Assembly (NCBI RefSeq): GCF_001006005.1
Contig: NZ_CP011254.1
Coordinates: 248,001-312,000, forward strand
Direction: 5' to 3'
Length of the DNA stretch: 64,000 nt
DNA from: Serratia fonticola
Lineage (GTDB): Bacteria > Pseudomonadota > Gammaproteobacteria > Enterobacterales > Enterobacteriaceae
Both the position numbers and the translations under genes were made by a program. Positions 37,601 to 45,010 of this stretch are shown piece by piece. The notes beneath the pieces were generated by a model that made no database searches, was not told the origin of the DNA, and saw only the letters and a list, made by a program, of their open reading frames with translations. Within the stretch, counting starts at the first letter, position 1; each line of letters opens with the position of its first letter.

Positions 37601-40224
37601 CATCCAACTGGATAGAGCAGCATCAGGATTTACGTTATATTGCAGCCAACATCAACGATCGAAATGAAATAGCGGAACTTGCAAAGGAATATCAACAAAC
37701 AGGCATTAAACTTATCAACACTATCGATAACCTGTCGATAAGATTAGCTTCAAAAACTGAGACGCTGTTTAAAGTAGCTTCAATTGATGAATTATCAATA
37801 CTAGCAGCAGGCACTAAGTTGCTATTGTGGATGGATAATTCAGAACAGCTTTCCAAATGGGTTGCTTGGCAATACCGAGCTTCTTTAGCTAAAAATCTAG
37901 GCATGAGCGAGTTTATTGAAAAACTTGCAAATGGAAGCCTTACGCAAGAAAACAGCTTCACCGCTGTTGAACGTACTTATTATGAATCCTTATTGGCATT
38001 AATGGTGGAACAAGATCCTGAGCTTGTTCGATTTGATGGAGAGCTTCATTCCCGAGAGGTGGAAAAGTTTTCTGACTTGGATCGTAAGCGTATCAAAGCA
38101 GCTAGCTTTGAAGTGGTTAGAGCACACCATCGTAGAATTCCATCTCAAATAGGTGGTGCGGGCCCTGTTGGTATTCTGCGTGCAGAAATGGCACGTAAGA
38201 GGGGGCACATGCCAATCCGGCAGCTAATGCTAAAGGCTGGCATGGCGATACAAGCTCTAAAACCAGTAATGATGATGAGTCCATTATCTATTGCACAATT
38301 TCTGGTACCTGGATGCCAAAAATTTGATCTTCTCGTGATGGATGAAGCTAGCCAGATCCAACCTGTTGATGCCATCGGCGCCATTGCAAGATGTGGGCAA
38401 GTGGTTGTCGTAGGTGATGAACGACAATTACCCCCAACCAGCTTCTTCTCTAGAATGACGGAATCGGATAATGAGGATGATGATGAACTTTCACAGGTGG
38501 CAGATATCGAGAGTGTATTGGGATTATTTGTCGCCAGAGGATTACCGCAGAGAATGTTGCGTTGGCATTATCGTAGCCGCCATCAATCATTAATTGCTGT
38601 ATCTAACAGCCAATTTTATGAGAATAAACTCTTTATAGTACCTAGCCCGTACACTCAAGAAGCCGGAATGGGGTTGCTATTTCATCATGTACAAAATGGT
38701 GTTTTTGAGTCGGGAAGCAGCAGCTCTAACCCGGTGGAAGCAAGGCGTGTAGCTACAGCAATAATGGAACACGCACAAAATCATAAAGGGCTGTCTCTGG
38801 GTGTTGCGACATTCTCGGTTTCACAGCGAAAAGCAATCCAGGATGAACTAGAGGTATTACGCCGCTTGAATCCGGAGTTGGAAGATTTCTTCCATGCCCA
38901 TCCAAATGAACCATTCTTTGTTAAAAACCTAGAGAACGTTCAGGGAGATGAGCGCGATGTTATTATGATTTCCGTTGGCTATGCCAAAAATACCAATGGT
39001 TACATGGCGATGCGTTTCGGCCCTCTAGGTGCGGAGGGAGGAGAACGCCGCTTGAATGTTCTGATAAGTCGAGCAAAACGACGTTGTGAGGTTTTTGCGT
39101 CAATCACTGACGAAGATATCGATCTTGAGCGGGCAAAAGGCAAAGGTGTCTTTGCGTTCAAACTGTTTCTTCAATACGCTCGCACAGGACGTTTATCCCT
39201 GGCTCAAAAATCCGATCGTGCAATGGATAGTGTGTTTGAGGAACAGGTGGCTGATGCACTTCAAAAGAGAGGTTACCAGGTCCATCCACAAGTTGGCATT
39301 GCTGGATTCTTTATCGATTTAGCCATTGCAGATCCTGATATGCCAGGACGATATCTGATTGGCATTGAGTGTGATGGTCGAGCCTATCATAGCTCTCGGT
39401 CCGCCCGTGAACGTGACAGATTGCGCCAATCCGTGCTGGAGGATCATGGGTGGATTATTCACCGAATTTGGAGTTCAGACTGGTTCCAGCGACCAGAAGA
39501 ACAGTTGCAACGTACTGTCGAAGCAATCGAAACAGCAAAAAATGAACTTGCCCTTCGTTCGGAGCGCAGGAGTTCTGATACCAGAGCTGTGCCCATTGAA
39601 ATTATCACTATTGAACGTGAGTCTGTAACAGAAATTGGTCTCGTCGATGCTGAACAGAGTCTTGAGAATGTTGATAATTATATCGAGTCTACCCCAGAGT
39701 TTCATGCCAATTGGCAGCTGCATGAAACACCAGCGAGCATTTTGGTAGACCTGATTGAAAAAATTGTTCAAACAGAGTCACCAATTCATGTCAGTGAAGT
39801 CGTTACACGCCTAAGAACCGCATGGGGGTTACAGCGTGCCGGGGCAAGAATAGAAGCGGCAGTAAATCAGGCAATCAATATCGCATGCAAAAAAGGAACG
39901 ATATTGCAGGCTGGGAATTTCCTTATGTGTAGCACCTCAGAAGTCACGCTCCGAAATCGACAGAACGTTCAGTCATCTGGTCTGAGAAAACCTGAAATGA
40001 TTGCTCCTGAAGAAATAGCCGTCGGCATCAAGGCAGTGGTGACAAGAAACTTAGGGGCCACAGATGACGAGATCATTTCATCTGTTTCCAGAATGTTGGG
40101 ATTCAGAGCAACAAGCAGCGTCTTGAGAAAGACAATATCTGAAGTCATAGAAGTTTTATTGAATGAAGGTGTTCTGAGGAGAGAAAATACAATGATTATT
40201 GTTAGCGAAACAGTGGAAAATTAA
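34669..40224 (+). CDS. giant DUF4011 / COG1112 superfamily-1 helicase with C-terminal nuclease domain
   Basis: 1851 aa. N-terminal DUF4011-like domain (about residues 15-240), Walker A GPPGTGKSQTIANIIA (about 339), long helical middle (about 400-1150), Walker B VMDEASQIQPVDA (about 1222), UvrD-like motifs GDERDVIMISVGYA (about 1425) and RRLNVLISRAKRR (about 1461). Then an endonuclease-like fold of the Vsr/restriction type (FIDLAIADPD, GIECDGRAYHSS, RDRLRQSVLEDHGW, about 1530-1600) and a C-terminal DUF3320-like region. Such proteins are common in defence islands, and related COG1112 helicases act against phage. It stands alone here. GC is lower than the core, suggesting transfer. The role is inferred. 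Confidence 0.82.
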   Translation: MNDNEGTLFQSNAFSLEQKLERARAQLLDLGARNRLLNIPRARTSKFLDVCDERSEDIYKLLVVEAKTFTFLHGKTGKDDDSQESEEVNDDIETFLYPFKEDDTPKAQHLDTKLQTRLTAKGLQKRLLDLYHDSRTLEEEQGVNILYLALGTLKWIDPANKENIRYAPLILIPVTLERGNVGERFKLRARNEEIIANLSLEAFLERIHQITLPEMRLDDNHELNIISYMSDIAEAVSLKPDWQVLENDISLGLFSFAKFLMYRDLDPANWPAKDSITSQPIIRALMSDGFDEDDSLLSEDVPIDPIIPPKDMLHIMDSDSSQTLAIHEVRRGKSLVIQGPPGTGKSQTIANIIASAVADGKTVLFVAEKMAALEVVKRRLDQYGVGDACLELHSNKTNKRAFLEELKRVWELGSPRGEFSDTLIDNLTEVRDLLNQHPARIHKVYSPSELTPYQVMGHLVRLRQVGQTPTNFRLHGIELWSSNDVTKRLELTKELLDRVNDIGIPDNHPWHGVGLEIIIPSEVERLVPDINAVLIQLADFYSKTVALARNVALFPAPNTFKDIDELVVVTEHINSAPNLSVEALTSPIWKTKLVEINNLINLGLDYQRSFAELESEIVVGNLNMPLTELEVELKALPDSLLPSGFATAIPLQRSLTKLLAEARQLQLELGSQTGRDTCQDIKQLIELGEKVASVPDVSPEALIASVWEQGVEQASDLVNSIIRLTETYSNIEHQLQGVAWEADVITARNSLAVQTDPLRFFSSEWRKSRAFVRSLIRDPSMPIPLQVELLDKLLEVQSLRKKIKELDAFGQAAFGSDWRGENSNNQLLLALIDWMKTLKEFNTETRVLASRLADRDLVKYQVEQLNTTFEQVSVQLDTLWNAFGSTPNEFFENNFSISRVPLNFIEKYVKKLIWVDERSRELFKNPPENLSERRCLLSKTIKLKQLSQTIDSFDTLGTQAFANSWMKSDSDWKSLMQASNWIEQHQDLRYIAANINDRNEIAELAKEYQQTGIKLINTIDNLSIRLASKTETLFKVASIDELSILAAGTKLLLWMDNSEQLSKWVAWQYRASLAKNLGMSEFIEKLANGSLTQENSFTAVERTYYESLLALMVEQDPELVRFDGELHSREVEKFSDLDRKRIKAASFEVVRAHHRRIPSQIGGAGPVGILRAEMARKRGHMPIRQLMLKAGMAIQALKPVMMMSPLSIAQFLVPGCQKFDLLVMDEASQIQPVDAIGAIARCGQVVVVGDERQLPPTSFFSRMTESDNEDDDELSQVADIESVLGLFVARGLPQRMLRWHYRSRHQSLIAVSNSQFYENKLFIVPSPYTQEAGMGLLFHHVQNGVFESGSSSSNPVEARRVATAIMEHAQNHKGLSLGVATFSVSQRKAIQDELEVLRRLNPELEDFFHAHPNEPFFVKNLENVQGDERDVIMISVGYAKNTNGYMAMRFGPLGAEGGERRLNVLISRAKRRCEVFASITDEDIDLERAKGKGVFAFKLFLQYARTGRLSLAQKSDRAMDSVFEEQVADALQKRGYQVHPQVGIAGFFIDLAIADPDMPGRYLIGIECDGRAYHSSRSARERDRLRQSVLEDHGWIIHRIWSSDWFQRPEEQLQRTVEAIETAKNELALRSERRSSDTRAVPIEIITIERESVTEIGLVDAEQSLENVDNYIESTPEFHANWQLHETPASILVDLIEKIVQTESPIHVSEVVTRLRTAWGLQRAGARIEAAVNQAINIACKKGTILQAGNFLMCSTSEVTLRNRQNVQSSGLRKPEMIAPEEIAVGIKAVVTRNLGATDDEIISSVSRMLGFRATSSVLRKTISEVIEVLLNEGVLRRENTMIIVSETVEN

Positions 40225-40446
40225 TGGCTTTAGACAGTTGCCCAAGGTCGCGAAAGCGGCCTTGGGGTGCAATGCCTGATATCAACACCCTCTTCTTTAG
40301 CTTTTGAGCTCCTGCGTTAAGCTTTAAAAAGCTGAACAGTCATACCAAAATATAACTCTAAACATCAATAAATTACCTTCAGTTATAGCGATATAGAATC
40401 TCCGCTGCTAACTTTAAACTCCCACTCAACCATCGAGCAAATACGC

Positions 40447-40836
40447 ATGACCAACGAGTTTTCCGGCGGCTGCCTGTGCGGAGCCATACGCTTTAAGGCA
40501 ACCAGCCCAGCAAACCCACACACCTGCTCATGCGATATTTGCCAAAAGCACACCGGTGCCCAGTCCGCGGCATGGATTGAGTTCTCGGCTTCCAATGTGC
40601 AATGGATCGGGGAAGGTGGCAAACCCGCAACCTACCGTTCCTCACCGGCCTCAAGCCGAGCCTTTTGCCCACGGTGGGGTAGTTCCATTGGGGCCATAGA
40701 TGACGGCCCCGTTATTGCATTACTGAGTGGGGTATTTGATAACCCAAACGATCCTGCGCTGGCACCGGAATACCATTCTTTTGAAGATATGAAAACCGAA
40801 TGGTGGCAGAAACTGTTTCCTGATAGCCCACCTTGA
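40447..40836 (+). CDS. GFA-family (CENP-V-like) protein with a lost zinc cysteine
   Basis: 129 aa of the GFA/CENP-V family (glutathione-dependent formaldehyde-activating enzyme-like). The metal motifs GGCLCGAI (about residues 7-14) and CSCDICQKHTG (about 27-37) are intact. The third, normally FCPxCGS, reads FCPRWGSS, so one cysteine is Trp (TGG). The length is usual. The zinc sites of the family use these cysteines, so this copy may be inactive or a recent mutant. It is preceded by the helicase and about 220 bp of unremarkable DNA. Confidence 0.82.
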   Translation: MTNEFSGGCLCGAIRFKATSPANPHTCSCDICQKHTGAQSAAWIEFSASNVQWIGEGGKPATYRSSPASSRAFCPRWGSSIGAIDDGPVIALLSGVFDNPNDPALAPEYHSFEDMKTEWWQKLFPDSPP

Positions 40837-40895
40837 CAGTGCACAGAATTCATCCGATCTTGGGATAGTCGTGACACCAGCAAAAGGAAGATACT

Positions 40896-41153
40896 ATGGT
40901 GATTTACAGTTTTTTCGTGAAGGGCGAGCAGATTGTGGTACTGGATAACTCTGTACCCGATTTCGCAGATAATCAAAAGCACCTGTTAGATAAAGGCTAT
41001 GCCAAGCAATTTGAAGAGTTGCAAGCCACTTCCCCGCAAGCGGCCCTTGTCAGATTTAAAGACATCAAGGGTGAGGAATACAAAACAGCGCATGCCTTTA
41101 CCACTGGTGGCGTGTTTACCTCACTGATTGGTGCCTTATTGCCTAAAGGCTGA
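40896..41153 (+). CDS. hypothetical 85-aa protein
   Basis: I do not recognise this small protein (starts MVIYSFFVKGEQIVVLDNSV, ends GALLPKG). AAGGAAGATACT comes before the ATG, a good ribosome-binding site. Slightly hydrophobic C-terminus, no signal. Codon use is like the core genome. Confidence 0.65.
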   Translation: MVIYSFFVKGEQIVVLDNSVPDFADNQKHLLDKGYAKQFEELQATSPQAALVRFKDIKGEEYKTAHAFTTGGVFTSLIGALLPKG

Positions 41154-41205
41154 CAGCACAGCTTGCTGGGGGCTCAGGCGAGTGGCTTATGCCCCCACCC
41201 GCCAA

Positions 41206-41553
41206 TCAAAGACTGTCCCAGTCCGGCAGCTTGTTTACCCTCTTGCGCCAATAGTGATATAGCGCCATCATCAGGCCAAACGGCAACCCAACCTGCAAGC
41301 TTGTCTGCAGCGCCATCAATACGCTGTAGCATTCGCTTTTCCAAGTCGTAAACCACATAAACAGAACCCAAATAGTGCCAAAAAAACCACCGAAGCAAAG
41401 CACATTCAGCCAGAACGACATAAACGGTGGCGGTGGGATCTGGACGCCTAACCTCCACAGCAGGCGCAAGAGCGGTGGAGCATAATTGCAACGCCACATC
41501 TTTTTCTCTGCCATCAACGCTAATGCCCGTTCCTTCTTTTCATCAAACGTCAT
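41206..41553 (-). CDS. DUF6404 family membrane protein
   Basis: 115 aa with a conserved N-terminus (MTFDEKKERALALMAEKKMWRCNYAPPLLRLLWRLGV) and two membrane helices (about residues 47-66 and 80-98), ending LPDWDSL. This pattern fits the DUF6404 family of small enterobacterial membrane proteins of unknown function. It is a single gene, convergent with the hypothetical at 40896. Confidence 0.75.
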   Translation of the reverse strand: MTFDEKKERALALMAEKKMWRCNYAPPLLRLLWRLGVQIPPPPFMSFWLNVLCFGGFFGTIWVLFMWFTTWKSECYSVLMALQTSLQVGLPFGLMMALYHYWRKRVNKLPDWDSL

Positions 41554-41768
41554 AGTTGAGTCCCTTCACTAGCAACAAGTCTATTTTTTTATCAGATCGA
41601 GCACAGTTTGAGAACTGCCGCTTAAAGGTTTTTCACCGTTTAGATCCTCGCCCTATAGTGGGCCTGATAGGGTTCTGTCATTACTCAGTCGTGGATGTGA
41701 TGCGATTCGCATCTCCGGTGCAGGACTAGCCATATCATTGGTGTTTGAGCGCAGAAAGGATAGCCGAG

Positions 41769-42407
41769 ATGGATCCACTACATGCAATCACCCTGACGAT
41801 CGGCCTATTTGTGTTAACGTTTTTCAATCCCGGCGCTAACCTGTTCGTCGTGGTGCAAACCAGCCTGGCTTCTGGCAGCCGAGCAGGCATGCTTACCGGC
41901 CTTGGCGTAGCGCTGGGTGACGCCCTTTATTCCGGGCTGGGCCTGTTTGGCATGGCAACGTTGATCACCCAATGCGAGGGGATCTTCTCGTTCATCAAGG
42001 TCATCGGCGGGTTATATCTTCTATGGTTTGCCTATAAAAGTATGAATAAGCAGGCAACGCCACACTCCCCTGCGCTGCAACAACCGCTCAGTGCGCCTTG
42101 GTATGTCTTCTTCCGCCGAGGCCTGATCACCGATCTCTCCAACCCGCAGACGGTGCTGTTTTTCATCAGTATCTTCTCCGTAACCCTCAACGCCAATACG
42201 CCCGCCTGGGCCAAACTGAGTGCCTGGCTGGGAATAGTGCTCAGTTCGGTTATCTGGCGCGTTTTTCTCAGCCAGGCATTCTCCTTGCCAGCGGTACGGC
42301 GCACCTATGCCAGCATGCAACGGGGAGCCAGCCGAGCAATCGGTGTGGTGATCGGGGCTTTCGCCATTAAGCTGATTTACGAAGGCCTCACGCGCCGCTC
42401 CCTATAG
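41769..42407 (+). CDS. LysE/RhtB-family amino-acid exporter
   Basis: 212-aa inner-membrane exporter with about six helices, starting MDPLHAITLTIGLFVLTFFNPGANLFVVVQTSLASG; the NPGANLFVV segment is the family's P-G motif. The ATG at 41769 is eight bases after AGGA. The closest group appears to be RhtC/threonine-type exporters, but the substrate cannot be told. A short GATGCG/CGCATC hairpin is in the leader at 41699-41713. Confidence 0.85.
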   Translation: MDPLHAITLTIGLFVLTFFNPGANLFVVVQTSLASGSRAGMLTGLGVALGDALYSGLGLFGMATLITQCEGIFSFIKVIGGLYLLWFAYKSMNKQATPHSPALQQPLSAPWYVFFRRGLITDLSNPQTVLFFISIFSVTLNANTPAWAKLSAWLGIVLSSVIWRVFLSQAFSLPAVRRTYASMQRGASRAIGVVIGAFAIKLIYEGLTRRSL

Positions 42408-42489
42408 CCGGTATATATCGTTGTGCATGAGCCCAAGTTTGGCCTTTGTCTGCCATTTGAAAAAGCACGTGCATTTTTCCGCCATTTAC

Positions 42490-42521
42490 TTTAGCATTAA
42501 CTAAATTTAGCAAATACTAAA
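42490..42521 (+). promoter_or_regulatory. two tandem palindromic operators before ygaV
   Basis: TTTAGCATTAACTAAA (42490-42505) and TTTAGCAAATACTAAA (42506-42521) are back-to-back copies of TTTAG-N6-CTAAA, ending 7 bases before the start codon. This is where an ArsR-type autorepressor such as YgaV would bind. Confidence 0.75.
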
Positions 42522-42528
42522 ATAACAA

Positions 42529-42831
42529 ATGACTGACGAAAACGCCTCGCTGCTTGCCAGTGCCAATGCCGCCGCGACGTTGCTCAAAGCCATGAGCAAC
42601 CCCCGCCGCCTGTTGATCCTTTGTATGTTGGTGGACGCGCCAGGCACCAGTGCCGGTGAGCTGGCGCTAGCTACCGGGCTTAGCCCATCAGCGACCTCAC
42701 AGCATCTGGCCAAGATGCGCGAGGAAGGGCTGATTGAAAGCACCCGCGATCGGCAGCGCATCAATTACTCGATTAAAAATAGCGCCGTGCAGCAGGTCAT
42801 CGGCACGCTAAAAGCCATCTATTGCCCCTGA
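42529..42831 (+). CDS. ygaV: ArsR-family sulfide-responsive regulator YgaV
   Basis: 100-aa winged-helix protein that is close to E. coli YgaV along its length (LLKAMSNPRRLLILCMLVDAPGTSAGELA, LSPSATSQHLAKMREEGLIES, ending LKAIYCP). YgaV controls its own operon and responds to sulfide or redox signals through cysteines; here two cysteines are kept (in ILCML and at the IYCP end). The start has almost no Shine-Dalgarno and is very close to the operators. It is followed by ygaP after 7 bases. Confidence 0.9.
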   Translation: MTDENASLLASANAAATLLKAMSNPRRLLILCMLVDAPGTSAGELALATGLSPSATSQHLAKMREEGLIESTRDRQRINYSIKNSAVQQVIGTLKAIYCP

Positions 42832-42838
42832 GGACACC

Positions 42839-43366
42839 ATGAACATAGAAACGATAACTGCCCAGCAAGCGCAAAAAATAATCATGCAGGGAGCGCAGCT
42901 GCTGGATATTCGCGGAATGGATGAGTATGCACACGAGCATATTGCCCAAGCCAGCTTACTATCGCTGCCTGAAATAGAGAAAGGTGGCAAACCACAGGCC
43001 GTTAGCGAACAGGATGTGGTGATTTTTCACTGTCAGTCTGGCCGCCGTACGGCAGAAAACGCAGCGCTATTGGCAGGAGCCGCAACGCCTGCCAAGGTTT
43101 ATCTGCTTGAAGGCGGTATTAACGGTTGGAAGCAACAGGGATTGGCTGTCGTCAAGGGTAACAACCAGCCACTCCCCATCATGCGACAGGTGCAGATTGC
43201 TGCTGGCTCCCTTATTCTCGCTGGGACAATCTTGGGGTACGTAATCTCTCCCCTGTTCTTCCTGTTGTCCGGCTTTGTCGGTGCTGGATTGCTATTTGCC
43301 GGCATTAGCGGATTTTGCGGGATGGCGACGCTGTTGGTCAAAATGCCTTGGAACCAGCCCAAATAA
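42839..43366 (+). CDS. ygaP: membrane-bound rhodanese YgaP
   Basis: 175 aa. The rhodanese domain (about residues 5-105) has the active-site loop HCQSGRRT with Cys at about 63 and the LLDIRGMDEYAHEHI start. Two membrane helices follow (about 120-138 and 140-160, ending GFCGMATLLVKMPWNQPK), the DUF2892-like part. This is the sulfurtransferase partner of YgaV; the operon probably handles sulfide and persulfide stress. Confidence 0.92.
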   Translation: MNIETITAQQAQKIIMQGAQLLDIRGMDEYAHEHIAQASLLSLPEIEKGGKPQAVSEQDVVIFHCQSGRRTAENAALLAGAATPAKVYLLEGGINGWKQQGLAVVKGNNQPLPIMRQVQIAAGSLILAGTILGYVISPLFFLLSGFVGAGLLFAGISGFCGMATLLVKMPWNQPK

Positions 43367-43421
43367 CCCGATCACTCTTTTGTAGGGGCTCTGCATGCTG
43401 CGCCCGCTTAACCCCTACGCC

Positions 43422-43877
43422 CTAGGCAAGATCCAACGAATAGACCCGTGACGACTCCCCCCACGGGTGATAGCCAAGCCCATCAAAGCTAAAACCCAAT
43501 TTCTCGTAATAACCCACATGATCGGTACACAGATGCAAACGGGGAAATCCCAGTTCGCCTGCGGTCTTGGCTACGTGGTTTACCAACAATGCACCGCAGC
43601 CCTGCCCACGATAATGCTCATCGACGTACAACGCACATAGCCACGGATACAGTTCCATGCGGCTGATAAAGTCATTGGTAATCAAACCCGCGCAACCCAC
43701 AACCGTTTCCCCATCCAGCAACAAATACCACTGCGGTAGCGGGTTTACCGCGTCGATACAACGGGTTATCGAGTCTTGATACAGCATCATGGTCTCTGGC
43801 GATGCCCACTGACGCTGGAAATAATCGATAGCCACATCGCGATAGGCTGGCTCCTGACGCACCGAAATAATGTTCAC
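43422..43877 (-). CDS. GNAT-family N-acetyltransferase
   Basis: 151 aa with the GNAT fold: acetyl-CoA-binding loop YRGQGCGALLVNHVAK (about residues 89-104, the R/QxxGxG/A pattern) and LYVDEHYR before it. The C-terminal half has VGYYEKLGF, the usual end of the fold. The substrate is unknown. It is a single gene ending close to the convergent ygaP (55 bases). Confidence 0.82.
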   Translation of the reverse strand: MNIISVRQEPAYRDVAIDYFQRQWASPETMMLYQDSITRCIDAVNPLPQWYLLLDGETVVGCAGLITNDFISRMELYPWLCALYVDEHYRGQGCGALLVNHVAKTAGELGFPRLHLCTDHVGYYEKLGFSFDGLGYHPWGESSRVYSLDLA

Positions 43878-43920
43878 TTAAGCCCCTCTATGACAAAGTT
43901 TTACGCTCATAAATACACAC

Positions 43921-44046
43921 CTATACCCTTTGGATTTCAAGTTGCAGCTAGGCGACAAGCTTGATCATCCCCAGGAACTTACTTTTGTAAGTGACTGGGG
44001 TGGACAAGTGCAGGTAACAACGCTGCAGCTTGAAAGACAAGGGGTA
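43921..44046. repeat. intergenic palindromic repeat of Yersinia/Serratia type
   Basis: About 126 bases form one long imperfect palindrome: CTATACCC...TTTCAAGTTGCAGC at the left pairs with GCTGCAGCTTGAAA...GGGGTAG at the right, and inside it CCCCAG/ACTTAC pairs with GTAAGT/CTGGGG around TTTT (about 43969-44000). The ends with ACCCTTT and TTTCAAGTTGCAGC resemble a non-coding mobile repeat known from intergenic DNA of these genera. Confidence 0.75.
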
Positions 44047-44136
44047 GAGGCCCTATTTTTGTTGGCGGTCTGTTTGCTGAACGAATACCATTAACCCGCC
44101 GCGCTGTTATGCGGTTTATATAATACAGGAGACGTT

Positions 44137-44874
44137 ATGTCGCAAAATATCTATGACAATCAAACCTTCTTCGACGGCTATGCGCAGCTAAGCCGTTCGG
44201 TGCAGGGTTTAGATGGCGCGCCGGAATGGTCAACCATTCGCAGCATTCTGCCAGATTTGCAGGGCAAAAAGGTGGCCGATCTTGGCTGTGGTTACGGTTG
44301 GTTCTGCCGCAGCGCTCGTGAGCAAGGTGCAGCCCAGGTACTGGGAATGGATCTTTCAGAGAAGATGTTGGGCAAGGCAAAAGAGATGACCGAAGATCCG
44401 GCGATTGAATACCGCCAGCAGGATCTGGAGGCGCTACAGCTCCCAGCAGCAAGCTTTGATTTGATCTATAGCTCGCTGACGCTGCACTATATCGAAGACC
44501 TCGGCAAGCTGTTCGCAACCGTTTATCAGGCATTGGTGAATGGTGGGGAGTTTATCTTTACTGCCGAACACCCGATTTATACTGCGCCAAAGCATCAGGG
44601 CTGGTTGGTGGATGAGGCAGGGCAAAAATCCTGGCCAATCAATGGCTATCAGCAAGAAGGGCAACGTATTTCCAACTGGCTGGCGGAAGGCGTGATCAAG
44701 CAGCACCGTATGCTGGGCACCTATATCAATTTGCTGGTCCAGCAGGGATTCACCATCCGCTATCTGAACGAGTGGGGTCCTTCGGCACAGCAGATTGCCG
44801 ACAATCCGGCACTGGATGAAGAAAAAGAACGCCCGATGATCTTTATCCTGGCGGTACAAAAGCCCGCTGCGTAA
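44137..44874 (+). CDS. class I SAM-dependent methyltransferase
   Basis: 245 aa. Motif I VADLGCGYGWFCRSAREQG (about residues 46-64), the acidic GMDLSEKML after it, then DLIYSSLTLHYIEDL and the FTAEHPIY strand. This is the pattern of small-molecule class I methyltransferases; the substrate is unknown. An ATG at 44137 follows AGGAGA by six bases. It is a single gene, between the palindromic repeat and the phage tail module. Confidence 0.85.
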   Translation: MSQNIYDNQTFFDGYAQLSRSVQGLDGAPEWSTIRSILPDLQGKKVADLGCGYGWFCRSAREQGAAQVLGMDLSEKMLGKAKEMTEDPAIEYRQQDLEALQLPAASFDLIYSSLTLHYIEDLGKLFATVYQALVNGGEFIFTAEHPIYTAPKHQGWLVDEAGQKSWPINGYQQEGQRISNWLAEGVIKQHRMLGTYINLLVQQGFTIRYLNEWGPSAQQIADNPALDEEKERPMIFILAVQKPAA

Positions 44875-44913
44875 TGCCTATTCGCTTTATTAAATATCGT
44901 TAAAACATCCAAT

Positions 44914-44938
44914 ATTGGGGAGGCTGCCTCCCCCCAAT
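44914..44938. terminator. GC-rich hairpin after the methyltransferase gene
   Basis: ATTGGGGAGG pairs with CCTCCCC..AAT around CTG (44914-44938). No T run follows, so it is at best a weak terminator between the methyltransferase and the end of the tail-fibre gene. Confidence 0.45.
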
Positions 44939-45010
44939 ACTTTCCAAGCTTATTCACAGCAAACGGATCTGGGCAACTTCAGGACAACACCGTTTCACTG
45001 TCAGTACAAC

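Noticed and set aside
40225..40446. Right end of the element placed after the helicase gene
   Set aside because: No ssrA-like sequence, hairpin terminator pair or att-like string was found here, while the DNA at 34228-34313 resembles the native DNA after ssrA.
41174..41497. 107-codon minus-strand frame overlapping the DUF6404 gene
   Set aside because: The DUF6404 frame has a recognisable family pattern; this is another frame of the same stretch.
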